From Tridacna crocea (lineage: Eukaryota > Mollusca > Bivalvia > Cardiida > Cardiidae), in contig OX031071.1 in NCBI GenBank assembly GCA_943736015.1, positions 26,737,619 to 26,801,618 on the forward strand: DNA of 64,000 bases, given 5' to 3'. Below the pieces are notes generated by a model. That model saw only the letters and a program-made list of their open reading frames with translations, ran no database searches and was not told where the DNA came from. Shown piece after piece: positions 54,776-64,000 of the stretch; the stretch's first letter is position 1, and each line of letters begins with the position of its first letter. The translations under genes and the position numbers were made by a program.

Positions 54776-55019
54776 TTGTCATTACTTTCTTTTTGTACAA
54801 AGTATACAAACTAAAACCAAAGTTAAAAAATTGGAATAAGAGGTGTATGCCCCAGGAAACAAAGATTATTCTGTTATGAAACTGGTGATGTGCTTTTGAA
54901 AATGAGATAATATCCAAAATAGTTTTTTTTGTTAGTTTTTGCTTATCATTGGTACTTTATGCTTGGTCAAGACAGCTTGCTCAACTGTAGGGCGATGCAG
55001 TTTGTTGAAAACCTACTTA

Positions 55020-55503
55020 TTAACCCATTTCCACACAATCCCTACTTTTGACAACCTTGAGAAAACATTGTTAGAAAATGTTTTCTGTCTTTGACATGGT
55101 AGAAGATATTGTGAGAAAAGGAGAAAATGCTGGTAACCAGCATTTTCTCCTTTTTTCCCCACAATGTTTTCTACCCTTCATAAAACAAATTTCAAATTTT
55201 CAGTCACTTTTATTTTGTTGTCTGCAAATGTTTTGGATTTGGACAAGCCCAAAATATTGTCATTTGGTAATGAGTTAACCCAGTACCACACAATCCCGAC
55301 TTTTAACGACCCTGAGAAAGAAGCCTCTTGAAAACATAGTGGGAAAAGGAGAAAATGCTGGTAACCAGCATTTTCTCCTTTCCCCACAATGTTTTCTGCT
55401 CTTTCAAAGAATAATTGCACCATTTGAGCCAAGTTGAAATTGTCGTCTGCAAATGCTTTCAATTTGAACATGGCTTAAATTTTGTCGTCTGGTAAAGGGT
55501 TAA
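55020..55503 (+). mobile_element. Two tandem TTAA MITEs, the first a recombinant
   Basis: The first copy (55020-55278) carries an extra segment, TCTGTCTTTGACATGGTAG, from the opposite half. The second (55275-55503) is full length. They share TTAA 55275-55278. Confidence 0.83.
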
Positions 55504-55554
55504 ATATTGAAAGGGGATCCCATCCAGTAAGGGTAGGTAACTATAGGAGTATGT

Positions 55555-55755
55555 ATAACTCTTTCCAGAATGACTATGCTTCAGATAGGTCCACTTGCAA
55601 AGAAATTGCAGACAACAAAATCTATAAGGCAAATATCATGGAGTTTGTATTAGACAGTCTAGTAGACATTGTGAGAAAAAGAGAAAATGCTGGTTTGAAG
55701 CATTTTCTCCCTTTCCAACAGTGTTATCAAAGGTGTACTTTTTCAGGGTTAAAAT
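55555..55755 (-). mobile_element. Decayed TTAA MITE
   Basis: Hairpin GAGAAAATGCTGG / AGCATTTTCTC and GCAGACAACAAAAT are recognisable; the ends are worn. Confidence 0.65.
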
Positions 55756-56140
55756 TTTCTTTGAAAATCAATCTATTTCTGAAAGCAACTGAAGCTGAGC
55801 CTTTCTCTGAGAAGACCCAATGTCCTGTATCATGTTTCCTGTGACTAGTCACATTGACATGTTATAGACCAGGGCCTATGTGTGTTTCCTTTTGGTAATG
55901 AAGGCAAACTGTACAATATTCTTTGTCAAGTCAGGTTTTATTCTCTAGGATCTTGTACACTTTCAGACAACAAAGTACTGATGTGAAATAGTCCCATGCT
56001 GATTTTATCAAATGAACATGTTACAGCATTTGATATGCTGTGTTTTTAATTAAGAAGCATATTTTGCAAACATGTCCAAACATGCCTGTTTTCTGAAACC
56101 ACATTTTTAAGTTCTTTATTAGTGGATGTAATAGTTGTTG
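55756..56140. other. KIF13 intron stretch without recognised feature
   Basis: No repeat or ORF support seen. Confidence 0.5.
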
Positions 56141-56369
56141 TTAACTCTTTCCGAAACAAGCCCTGGTTTTTACGTGACTGCAGTACAAGTCTTTAGAAAA
56201 CTCTGTGGGAAAAGGAGAAATTGCTCATAACAAGCAATTTCTCCTTTTCCCACAGTGTTTTCTAGCCTATCGGGAAAACTTTCTGCTATTCTCATCAAAT
56301 TCAAAATTGTTATCTGCAAACACTTTGAGTTTTGGATAGTCTAAAATTTGTCATTTGGGAAAGGGTTAA
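56141..56369 (+). mobile_element. TTAA MITE with altered hairpin tip, full length
   Basis: TTAA at both ends. The arms end in GAAATTGCTCAT/AACAAGCAATTTC instead of GAAAATGCTGG/CCAGCATTTTC, a coordinated change. It ends about 70 bp before the FHA exon. Confidence 0.87.
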
Positions 56370-56441
56370 TATATATATAGACACTTTAGTAGATGGTTAA
56401 GCTAGGCTATGTTTAGTCATATGTTACTCTTCATTATACAG

Positions 56442-56576
56442 GAACGACACAAAGCTCTGGAAGAGATGGGGGTTTCTGTGGAAACATCAGGAATCAAAGT
56501 ACAACACAGTCGTCATTTTCTAGTCAACTTGAATGCTGATCCATCTTTAAATGAACTCCTTGTCTATTATCTAAAG
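56442..56576 (+). CDS. KIF13: KIF13 exon, linker and start of FHA domain
   Basis: Acceptor TTATACAG, donor GTAAGC; 45 codons. The peptide ERHKALEEMGVSVETSGIKV leads into HFLVNLNADPSLNELLVYYLK, the first strands of the kinesin-3 FHA domain. The open frame that runs on to 56780 is intron sequence after a good donor. No further KIF13 exon was found between here and the right edge. Confidence 0.95.
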
Positions 56577-56984
56577 GTAAGCTTAGAAATTCACTTATTT
56601 TTTCAAATCATACTTGTACAGTTGACTCCGCACCAATTGACAAAAATTGTCATCCACCGCAGTATAAATGTTGAAATGAAAGAAGGAATTTTTATATTGG
56701 TAATCCAGTTTCAAGAGCATGCAATTGATCTACAACCTAAACAACAAGGAATTTCAGAGTTGTCTCCCTTAGATTTCTAAAAATCTCGAAGAGCCATTAA
56801 ATGATGCCCTGTTTTGTATGCATTTATCTAAAAATGTATATTTTAAAATAGATCTAAAAAGAAACACAGTTTTTTAATGTATTTTAGAATGATTTGACAA
56901 GTTTGATGTAGCTACATGTCTCGACCCTGTACCTCAGTGTCAGGACTTATCCTAAAGAATAAAGCTTTTGAATATAATTAGGGA
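56577..56984. other. Start of the next KIF13 intron
   Basis: No repeat recognised; the open frame here is read-through past the donor. Confidence 0.6.
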
Positions 56985-57744
56985 AAAAGGAGGAAATGGT
57001 GGTAATCTGCATTTTCTCTGTTTCTGGTTAAGTTTTCCAAGAGTGCTAATACAGATTCCATCATATGTACTATGTTTGCTGTCTGCGCTAGCTTTGAATT
57101 TGTACATATGAACCCTTTACCCCATAGATAGATTTTAGACTCGTCTAAATTGAAAGCATTTGCAGACAACAACTTAGATGTGGCTCAAATGATAGAAGTT
57201 GATTATATAGGGTAGAAAACATTGTGGAAAAAGGAGAAAATGCTGGTTACCAGTATTTTTTTCTTCTTTTCCCACAACGTTTTTAAAAAGGCTTCTTCCT
57301 CAAGGTCGTTAAAAGTCATCATTGTGTAGTAAAGGGTTAACTCAATACCGAACGACAATTTTATAGACTGGTCCTAATTGAAAGCATTTACAGACAACAA
57401 AGAAAATGTGACTGAAAAATTGAAATTTGATTTTTGAAGGGTTGAAGACATTGTGGGAAATGGAGAAAATGCTGATTACCAGCATTTTCTCCTTTTCCCA
57501 CAATGTTTTTAAAAGGCTTCTACCTCAGGGTCGTCAAAAGTTGTCATTGTGTTGGGTAAAAGGTTAAAAGCATTTGCACACAATAAATTGTGATTAAAAG
57601 TGTGGCTCACATGATGAAATATGTATTTCAAATGCTAGTAAAACATTCTGGAAAAAGGAAAAAATGCAGTTAACCAACATTTTCTCCTTTTCCTAAAATA
57701 TCTTTAAAAGCACTTTTCCTCATGGTGGTATGGTAAAGGGTTGA
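56985..57744 (-). mobile_element. Array of TTAA MITEs
   Basis: A palindrome fragment near 56985-57030, then copies about 57109-57340, 57337-57567 and 57564-57744 that share TTAAs head to tail. The last is the most decayed. Confidence 0.8.
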
Positions 57745-57798
57745 AATAGTGGTAGCTGTAGTTTAGATCTTAATCCAAAATGTTTGGGAAGAGGTAGT

Positions 57799-58554
57799 TT
57801 AACACTTTACCAAACAACAAAATTTTAGACTGGTCCAAATTCAAAGCACTTGCAGACGACAAAATAAACATAACTCATAAATTGGAATTTGTTTCCAGCA
57901 CCGTAGAAAACATCATGGGAAAAGGAGAAAATGCTGGTTGCCAGGATTTTCTCCTTTTCCCACAATGTTTTCAAAAGGCTTCCATCTCAGGGTCGTAGAA
58001 ACCAGGGATTGTTTTGTGAAGGGTGAACTAAAATCCTTTTTTCGATCCCTCCTCCAATAGTCACAATTTTCCATCTCCTCTCCCTTTACAGTTTTCAACC
58101 AGTTTTGCTGAAATCTTAACAAAATTCGTCCTACCAATGGTCTTTTTGCTCCTCCTTATTACAAGAGTTCTTGGTATGGCTTGTAACTTTATTTTGTCCA
58201 AATTGAAAGCATTTGCAGATGATAAGATACATGTGACTAAAGAATTAAAGTTTGTTTTAGGGAGGGAAGAAAACATTGTGGGAAAAGAAGAAAATGCTGG
58301 TAATCAGCATTTTCTCCTTTTCCCACAATGTTTTCAAAAGGATTCTTTCACAGGGGTGTTAAAAGTCAAATTTGTGTTGAAAAGGGTTAACCAGATTGAA
58401 ACAGGTTGCAGATGACAATAACTGAAGACTGGAAAGAAAACATAGTGAGATATGCAGGAAATGCTGCTTACCAGCATTTTCTCCTTATCCCCATGATATT
58501 TTTTTAAGCCTTTTTCTTGGGGTTGCTAACTTGAGATTGTGCGGTAAAAAGTTA
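57799..58554 (-). mobile_element. Array of three TTAA MITEs
   Basis: Copies 57799 to about 58027, about 58190-58390 (left end lost), and 58387-58554 (shortened). The last two share TTAA 58387-58390. Confidence 0.8.
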
Positions 58555-58690
58555 AGAAGAATAGAGAAAAAACATTTCTTTGAATTAGAAATGAATCTAG
58601 ACTGTCTGGGCTTTGTGTTGATGTTATTGACTACTTCTGTAAACTTTTGTCGGAAAAAGACTCATTTTCTGTAATTACTGGAATAGGTTT

Positions 58691-60079
58691 TTACCTCTAC
58701 TGACTGAAAGCCAGCAGAGCTTATGTCATGGTGTGGTTTCCGTCGTCCATCTGTCTGTCCATTAGTATTTTTCTTGTTTACGCGATAAAGTCTGTGTTTG
58801 TGGTCAGATTTTCTTGAAACCTGCATAGTTTGTTTATCTCATCAATAGCTTGAACCCTAATGATTTAAAAAAAAACAGTAGCCATTTCAAATTTAAAATT
58901 TCCATTTCTTGTTTACGCAATAAAGCCTGCATCTGTGGTCAGATTTTCATAAAACTTGCTCAGTTTGTTTATCTCATCAATAGCTTTAAGCCTATTGATT
59001 TTGAAAAAAATCCAACACACAGTATGGGATTGTAGCCATTTCAAGTTTAAAATTTCCGTTTCTTGTTTAAGCAATAAAGCCTGCATCTGTGGTCAGATTT
59101 TCATAAAACTTGCAAGGTTTGTTTATCTCATCAATAGATCAGATTTTCATGAAACTTGCACAGTTTCTTTATCTCATCAATAGCTTGAACCCTATTGATT
59201 TTGAAAAAATATCCCACATAGTACAGTATGGGAATTGTAGCCATTTCAAATTTAAAATTACCATTTCTTGTTTACACGATAAAGCCTGCATTTGTGGTCA
59301 GATTTTCATGAAACTTGCACACTTTGTTTATCTCATCAATAGCTTTAAGCCTATTGATTTCGAAAAAAGTCCAACTTACAGTATGGGAAATGTAGCCATT
59401 TCAAGTTTAAAATTTCCATTTCTTGTTTAAGCAATAAAGCCTGCATCTGCGGTCAGATTTTCATTAAACTTGCAGTTTGTTTATCTTATCAATAGCTTTA
59501 AGCCTATTGATTTTGAAAAAAATCCAACACACAGTATGGGATTGTAGCCATTTAACCCATTACCACACAAGAAAAATTTAGACTGGTCCAAATTGAAAGC
59601 ATTTGCAGATGACAAAATAAATGTGACTGAAAAATTGAAATTTGTTCTGGGACAGGTAGAAAACACTGTGGGAAAAGGAGAAAATGCTGGTTACCAGCAT
59701 TTTCTCCTTTTCCCACAGGGTTTTCAAAAGGCTTCTTTCTCAGGGGCGTCAAAAGTAGGGATTGAGTGGTAATGGGTTAAAGTTTAAAATTTCCAATTCT
59801 TGGAATGCCTGTATTTTGTGGTCAGATTTTCATGAAACTTGCACAGTTTGTTTATCTTATCAGTAGCTTAAGCCTATTGATTTTGAAAAAAATCCAAAAA
59901 ATAGTATGGGAAAAGTAGTGATTCAGAGTTGAATATTTCCATTTCTTGTTTATAAGTGCTTTCCTTCACACTGATTTTACTGGTTTTTTTTTTGCCTCAT
60001 GAACTCGTAATGTAATTGCTAGCATAAAAGCAAAATCTCTCCCGGTAGAGGGATTTCAGGCCCTTCAGGGCCTTCTAGT
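58691..60079 (+). mobile_element. Helentron-like element carrying a nested MITE
   Basis: 5' TTACCTCTACTGACTGAAAG, core units of about 120 bp (TAAAGCCTGCATCTGTGGTCA; AGTATGGGATTGTAGCCATT), 3' GGCCCTTCAGGGCC and TTCTAGTT. It is the same family as 6175-7293. Confidence 0.75.
59552..59780 (-). mobile_element. TTAA-flanked palindromic MITE, reference copy
   Basis: Best-defined copy of the dominant family. TTAA lies at both ends (59552-59555, 59777-59780), with 221 bp between. TIRs are of the type CCCATTACCACACAA. The centre is a palindrome of about 60 bp around CTGGTTACCAG. It interrupts a tandem core of the Helentron-like element at 58691-60079. Removing it together with one TTAA restores the unit with a single C-to-A difference, which shows TTAA duplication on insertion. 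TTAA target choice and CCC-type ends fit the piggyBac superfamily; no transposase is present. Strand '-' here means the end reading CAAATTGAAAGCATTTGCAG comes first; '+' copies read ACCACACAATCC first and have GGTAACC at the centre. Confidence 0.85.
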
Positions 60080-60161
60080 TGCTACTGTGAAAAGAGGTAT
60101 TTCTTAGGTGCCTAGATTTTAACCCAGTCTTTCATTTGGAAACAGTGGGTGTTTGGTTAGT

Positions 60162-60465
60162 TGATTGATTGTATGGAGTTTAATGCCATTTTCAACATTA
60201 TTTCAGTTACATTGAAATGGCCAGTGCAACAATCCATACTTTCCTAGAGTCTCTCTTACCAATACTCTACACAGTGTTTTCTTAGTCACAGGTTGTTTTC
60301 CAACATAATTATTGTTGAGACACTGGTTAGCATGGGTGAGGAATGAATCTGTCGCAATGACTACCATCATTCTCGTAAATAAATTAGCCAAGCCAGGAAT
60401 CAAACCCACAACCCCCTGTTCTCAAGTCCTGCAAGCTACCAACTGAGCTACTGGAGCTTGGTGGT
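60162..60465 (-). mobile_element. tRNA-derived SINE, reverse, well-kept head
   Basis: On the minus strand CCAGTAGCTCAGTTGGTAGC (A box) and GGGTTTGATTCCTGGC (B box); 3' end ACTGAAATAATGTTGAAAA and a CAATCAATCAAC tail. A worn relative follows to about 60720. Confidence 0.78.
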
Positions 60466-60919
60466 TGTTTGGTAAGATATGTATGTTTATGGTGTTACCA
60501 TTTTTTACATTATTTCAATTAAACAATGGCACTCCATGAGTTTCTTTTACCTGTACTTTGCACATTATGTATATTCTACCCAAGCTACCAACCGCTTTAC
60601 TAGGTAACAATTGTCCAAACACTTATCAGCAGTGAGAGGAATGAATCTTCAACTATATTCAGTTGCAATGACTTTTATCAGTTTTTCGAAAGAAAATGCC
60701 CAAGCTGTGGATTCCAGTAGTTTGGAAGATAACAAGTATTTTATTGTGAAGTGATAAAATATGCAGATGTATTCACAAAGACTTCTTTGTGAATAAAATA
60801 ACCATTTGTAGCCAGTTCTTGGGAATGCTAATTTTGGAGCTGACATGAAGGTTGTCAAAGAAATAATTCATTGACTTCACCAATGACCTCTGCTGTATAG
60901 TCACTTTTCTTGACAATCC

Positions 60920-61293
60920 TTTGTTTTTATCAACCTGGCAAAATATTGCTGAAAAATTGCTGGAAAAGGAGAAAATGTTGATTACCAGCTTTTTCTCCTT
61001 TTCCCTCTCTCTTTCAAAGCCTCCTTCTATAGGGTCATTAAAACTTGGGATTATAATTATGGTATTAGGGTTAACTCTTTAACAAATGACAAAATTTTAG
61101 ACCTGGCCAAATTTAAAGCTCTTGCAGACGACAAATAATGTTAATCAAAAATTGAAATTTGTTTCTAGCAGGGTGGAAAACTGGGGAAAAAAGGAGAAAA
61201 TGCTGGTACAGTATTTTCTCCTTTTCCAACAATGTTTTCAAAAGGCTTCTATCTCTGGGTCGTAAAAACAGGGGATTGTTTGGGAAAGGGATA
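60920..61293 (-). mobile_element. Two tandem TTAA MITEs
   Basis: A decayed copy to 61074, then a better copy 61071-61293 with a small deletion at the hairpin tip (GGTACAG). Confidence 0.75.
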
Positions 61294-61371
61294 AAGCAAC
61301 ATTTCATTTATGGGCTGGAAAATGCTGTATAGATTGACAAACAGTAATTCCTACCTTGCTTGCAATATTTT

Positions 61372-61482
61372 TTCCCTCTGTCAGATTAAAATCTCATCAC
61401 TTTTGCCATATTTCATCTTTTTTTGTCCACAAATTCCTACAATTTTAGACAATTCTAGAAGTTTGTGGTTTGGTGAAAGGTT
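61372..61482 (+). mobile_element. TTAA MITE right-half fragment
   Basis: TTTTAGACAATTCTAGAAGTT and GGTTTGGTGAAAGGTTGA resemble the family's right end. Confidence 0.45.
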
Positions 61483-61527
61483 GATACATTGTCTATTGAA
61501 GAGAACAAAGTTTTCTCATCCGGCCAT

Positions 61528-61762
61528 TTAACTCATTATGAAACAACAATTTTCGATTTATAGGCTTGTCCAAATCGAAAGCATTTGCAGACGATTAAAT
61601 AAAAGTGACTGAAAATTTGAAATTTGTTTTGTGAACAGTAGAAAACATTGTGGGAAAAGGAGAAAATGCTGGTTACCAGCATTTTCTCCTTTTCCCACAA
61701 TGTATTCTAGAGGCTTCTTTCTCAGGGGCGTCAAAAGTAAGGATTGTGTGGTAATGGATTAA
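61528..61762 (-). mobile_element. TTAA palindromic MITE with perfect 59-bp palindrome
   Basis: TTAA at both ends. The hairpin 61645-61703 has two perfect 29-nt arms around a single T. Confidence 0.9.
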
Positions 61763-62049
61763 TAGCCCACTGCCATAGCCATGTCTTCTATCAGTATGAT
61801 ATTTTCCATACCATTCCTTTCAGCTGGAGCGAAAAAGCTTTATTAAAACTTGAAAGTGAGTAGATTGTCTCAGTTTAGTAAACATAAGCAAAATGCCAAT
61901 ATATAGTTAAAAGGATAAAACAATGCAAGGCATTATTATGTTGTCATTGAAAACTAGAAAGGACAATAGGTGTTATTTTAGGGGGCCTCAAAAACATGGA
62001 ATGCATTAAAATTGTTCTTTTTCTTGTTCTGTCCAATCTTACAGCCGTC

Positions 62050-62795
62050 AGAGGTAACATTTGACATGTAGCCATCAGGGGCAATATATGGGATGTAGCT
62101 GTTATGGGCAATATATGGCATGTAGCCATGAGACTCAGCATTTGGTATGTAGCATTCAGGGGCAACATTTGGCATGCAGCCATCAGGGGCAATATATGGC
62201 ATGTAGCCATCAGAGTCAGCATTTGGCATGTGGCAATCAGGGGCACCATTTGGCATGTAGCCATCAGGGGCAATATATGGCATATAGACATCATCTGAAA
62301 TGTATGGAATTTAGCCATCGGTGACTATATATGGCACATGGCATGTAGACATCATGGGAAATATATGGCATGTAGCCATTGGGGGCTATATATGGCATGT
62401 AGCCATTATGGGCAATATATGGCATGTAGCCATCAGGGGCAATATATGGCATGTAGCCATCAGGGGCAATATATGACATGTAGCTGTTATGGGAAATATA
62501 TGGCATGTAGCCATCAGAGTCGACATTTGGCATGTAGCAATCAGGGACAACATTTGGCATGTAGCAATCAGGGGCAATATATGGCATGTAGCCATCATGG
62601 GAAATGTTTGGCATGTAGCCATCAGAGTTGACATTTGGCATGTAGCAATCAGGGACAACATTTGGCGCGTAGCCATCAGGGACAATATTTGGCATGTAGT
62701 AATCGGGGGTAATATATGGCATGTAGCCATCATGGGAAATATTTGGCATGTAGCCATCAGAGTCGACATCTGGTATGTAGCCATCAGGGGCAATT
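62050..62795. repeat. 27-bp minisatellite, about 27 copies
   Basis: Unit CATCAGGGGCAATATATGGC plus ATGTAGC. Variants (AGAGTCGACATTTGG, TGTTATGGGAAATATATGG) recur in blocks, giving higher-order patterns. The unit is a multiple of three and lacks stops in several frames, so long ORFs on both strands (e.g. YMPYIAPDG repeats on minus) are expected by-products. Confidence 0.92.
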
Positions 62796-62833
62796 ATGGA
62801 ATGAAGATAGAATTATCATATTTTCATAAAATG

Positions 62834-63936
62834 ATACCCCCATTCCACTAGGCCGTGATCTACGGTGCTCTGTGCGCTTATACAGAGCGCTTTAGATTGC
62901 CTCAGATTGCTGCTGGATTGGGGATTATGAGGACACTCCAGCTCAGATGACGCTCCGCTGGCGATCTAGTAATGACCATTGAGATCCAATAGCGATTGAA
63001 CTGTACATAGTCACTATCGTAGCCTTGCTAGGTGTTGCAACCTTATACGACCTGTTTTCGCCTTTGACCCTACTTTCGCTCCTTCCTCTGGGTGGCATAC
63101 TGTAGTTGACTAAATAATTTATTGTACCTACACCAAGTGGTCTCCAAATGCAAAATGATGATATGATACCTTTATATGATTAAGGTCCCTCTTTGCTCGA
63201 GGCATATATGGTATGGACCATTAGAGAAAAAGAATCACATATAAGGAAATCCGGGCATAAGCCCCGAGCTCTTCTTGGAATATACCTCCGTGGTTCCTTA
63301 ACGTGCCCAGTGTAAAGCACCGACACACCGGAGGCTACCTCTGGGTTCCAAACCAATCCATCTTGTGGGGAACACAAGGTGTCTCAGACAGGTCCTGGTT
63401 GGGCCGGGTATCGAACCTCGGGCCTCAGGATTCAAAGTCCAGCGTTTTACCACTGCACTAGAGAGACAGACACTCTGTTTTGTAGTCCTCCAAAAGCGTG
63501 ATTTGACCGCCATCATATTGCCATTTGATCGTAACAGAGCGCTATCCTATTGCCACTTGATCGTAACAGAGTGCTATCATATTACCACTTGATCATATGG
63601 GAGTGTGATCATATCGCCACTTTATCGCAATGAAATGCTACTGCATCTCTAATGGTCGCTATTGAATCACATAGGAGCGCTATGACTGGCATACTGGAGG
63701 AACATTTGTACTCTTGAGAGATCGGATAGCCCTCCATTAGGATATTTCAGTTCAAGTTGCGTTTCGATAGCGATTTAAGCGATTAAGTAGCTATATGACG
63801 GTGTTCTGAACGGAGTGCCATGGATCTTTGTGCAAGGGAGTAGACTGGTGGCGATCTAGGCGATCTTGGTGATCCCTTAAAGATCTATTTGCGTTCTTGG
63901 CACTCTGTGGATCATGGCCTAGTGGAATAGGGGTAT
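62834..63936. mobile_element. 1.1-kb TIR element with inverted ATACCCCCATTCCACTAGGCC ends
   Basis: Left end 62834 reads ATACCCCCATTCCACTAGG then CCGTGATC. The right end to 63936 is its near complement (CCTAGTGGAATAGGGGTAT). The interior has many GATCGTAACAGAGCGCTAT-type subrepeats and no ORF. A SINE interrupts it at 63190-63467. Confidence 0.75.
63190..63467 (-). mobile_element. tRNA-Gln-like SINE nested in a TIR element
   Basis: The head at 63396-63467 reads AGTGCAGTGGTAAAACGCTG (A box), a CTTTGAA anticodon-like loop (TTG, Gln) and CCGAGGTTCGATACCC (B box). The body has GTGTCGGTGCTTTACACTGG and GGCACGTTAAGGAACC. The anticodon stem and acceptor do not pair fully, so it is not a functional tRNA. 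Confidence 0.72.
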
Positions 63937-64000
63937 AAGGATGGCATCGGTTAAAACTGGCTGAAAATGCCAGAAAACGAGTATAAATGTATCTTAAACC

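Larger units (their letters stand above)
14956..56576 (+). other. KIF13: KIF13-type kinesin-3 gene, ten internal exons (gene span)
   Basis: Ten exons with GT-AG borders and consistent phases join into one frame of 438 codons (1315 nt). In order they encode the FAFDHCFWSMD strand, the P-loop GQTGSGKS (split across two exons), IPRLCDALF, VSYMEIYNEKVHDLLD, GPYVDGLS, switch I ([10 protein letters not shown]), switch II (VDLAGSE), [22 protein letters not shown] and the FHA start HFLVNLNADPSLNELL. The stretches around CFWSMD and VVNEDPNA, and the neck APDLKEKLEESEKL, match KIF13A/KIF13B and fly Khc-73 better than KIF1 or KIF16. Known members are plus-end-directed microtubule motors that move endosomal and membrane-protein cargo. 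The N-terminal VAVRVRP strand is absent, so the first exon(s) lie upstream. The FHA remainder, coiled coils, MBS and tail lie downstream. Introns run from about 0.55 to 23.4 kb and the largest holds two antisense genes. Whether the ortholog is KIF13A- or KIF13B-like cannot be decided here. Confidence 0.96.

Noticed and set aside
56577..56780. Extension of the FHA exon past 56576
   Set aside because: A consensus donor GTAAGC follows LVYYLK and the extension does not resemble FHA sequence.
62291..62749. 152-codon minus ORF as a repetitive protein gene
   Set aside because: Openness follows from a stop-free 27-bp unit; several frames on both strands are equally open and no splice sites or signal sequence support it.
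62050..62795. CRISPR-like direct repeat array
   Set aside because: Units are contiguous 27-bp tandem repeats with no unique spacers, in animal DNA.
63396..63467. Functional tRNA-Gln gene
   Set aside because: Anticodon stem and acceptor stem pair poorly and the sequence continues into a SINE body.

Overview
The window is animal nuclear DNA, most probably from a bivalve or related mollusc. It is AT-rich, has GT-AG introns of 0.2 to 23 kb, and is packed with non-autonomous transposons whose style is typical of bivalve genomes: Helitron/Helentron-like elements with tandem cores and GTCC/GTCY microsatellites, palindromic MITEs and tRNA-derived SINEs. There is no bacterial-type gene organisation. 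The species call is inference from repeat style.

Backbone gene: ten exons on the + strand (14956 to 56576) join in one open frame of 438 codons and encode most of the motor domain, the neck and the start of the FHA domain of a kinesin-3 motor of the KIF13 (KIF13A/KIF13B, fly Khc-73) type. The N-terminal exon(s) lie upstream of the window and the FHA remainder, stalk and tail lie downstream.

Nested genes: the largest KIF13 intron (26208 to 49598, 23.4 kb) holds two genes on the opposite strand. One is a single-exon, 521-residue, type I membrane leucine-rich-repeat protein (31072 to 32637). The other is a four-exon gene (39064 to 45447) whose exons join in frame to a 978-residue protein with a signal peptide, a possible furin site, low-complexity repeats and one C-terminal membrane segment; I do not recognise it.

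Repeat landscape: (1) a TTAA-flanked palindromic MITE of about 230 bp, in at least 60 full or partial copies, with a central hairpin of about 60 bp; (2) Helentron-like elements with a 5' end complementary to a 3' subterminal motif, a terminal 3' hairpin, and insertion in T runs; (3) a second TTAA-flanked TIR element; (4) a dispersed palindrome built on a GATCAAGATCAGACTGCAC-type motif; (5) tRNA-derived SINEs, including a tRNA-Gln-like head near the right end; (6) minisatellites of 35 bp and 27 bp, and tandem cores of 156 bp and about 152 bp. Nested insertions give relative ages and empty-site evidence. Nearly all short ORFs are read-through of these repeats.

Layout: 1-14955, KIF13 intron filled with MITEs, Helentron-like elements and satellites; 14956-26207, KIF13 exons for the first half of the motor; 26208-49598, giant intron with the two antisense genes; 49599-56576, remaining KIF13 exons; 56577-64000, next KIF13 intron with MITEs, Helentron-like elements, SINEs, a 27-bp minisatellite and a 1.1-kb TIR element carrying a nested SINE.
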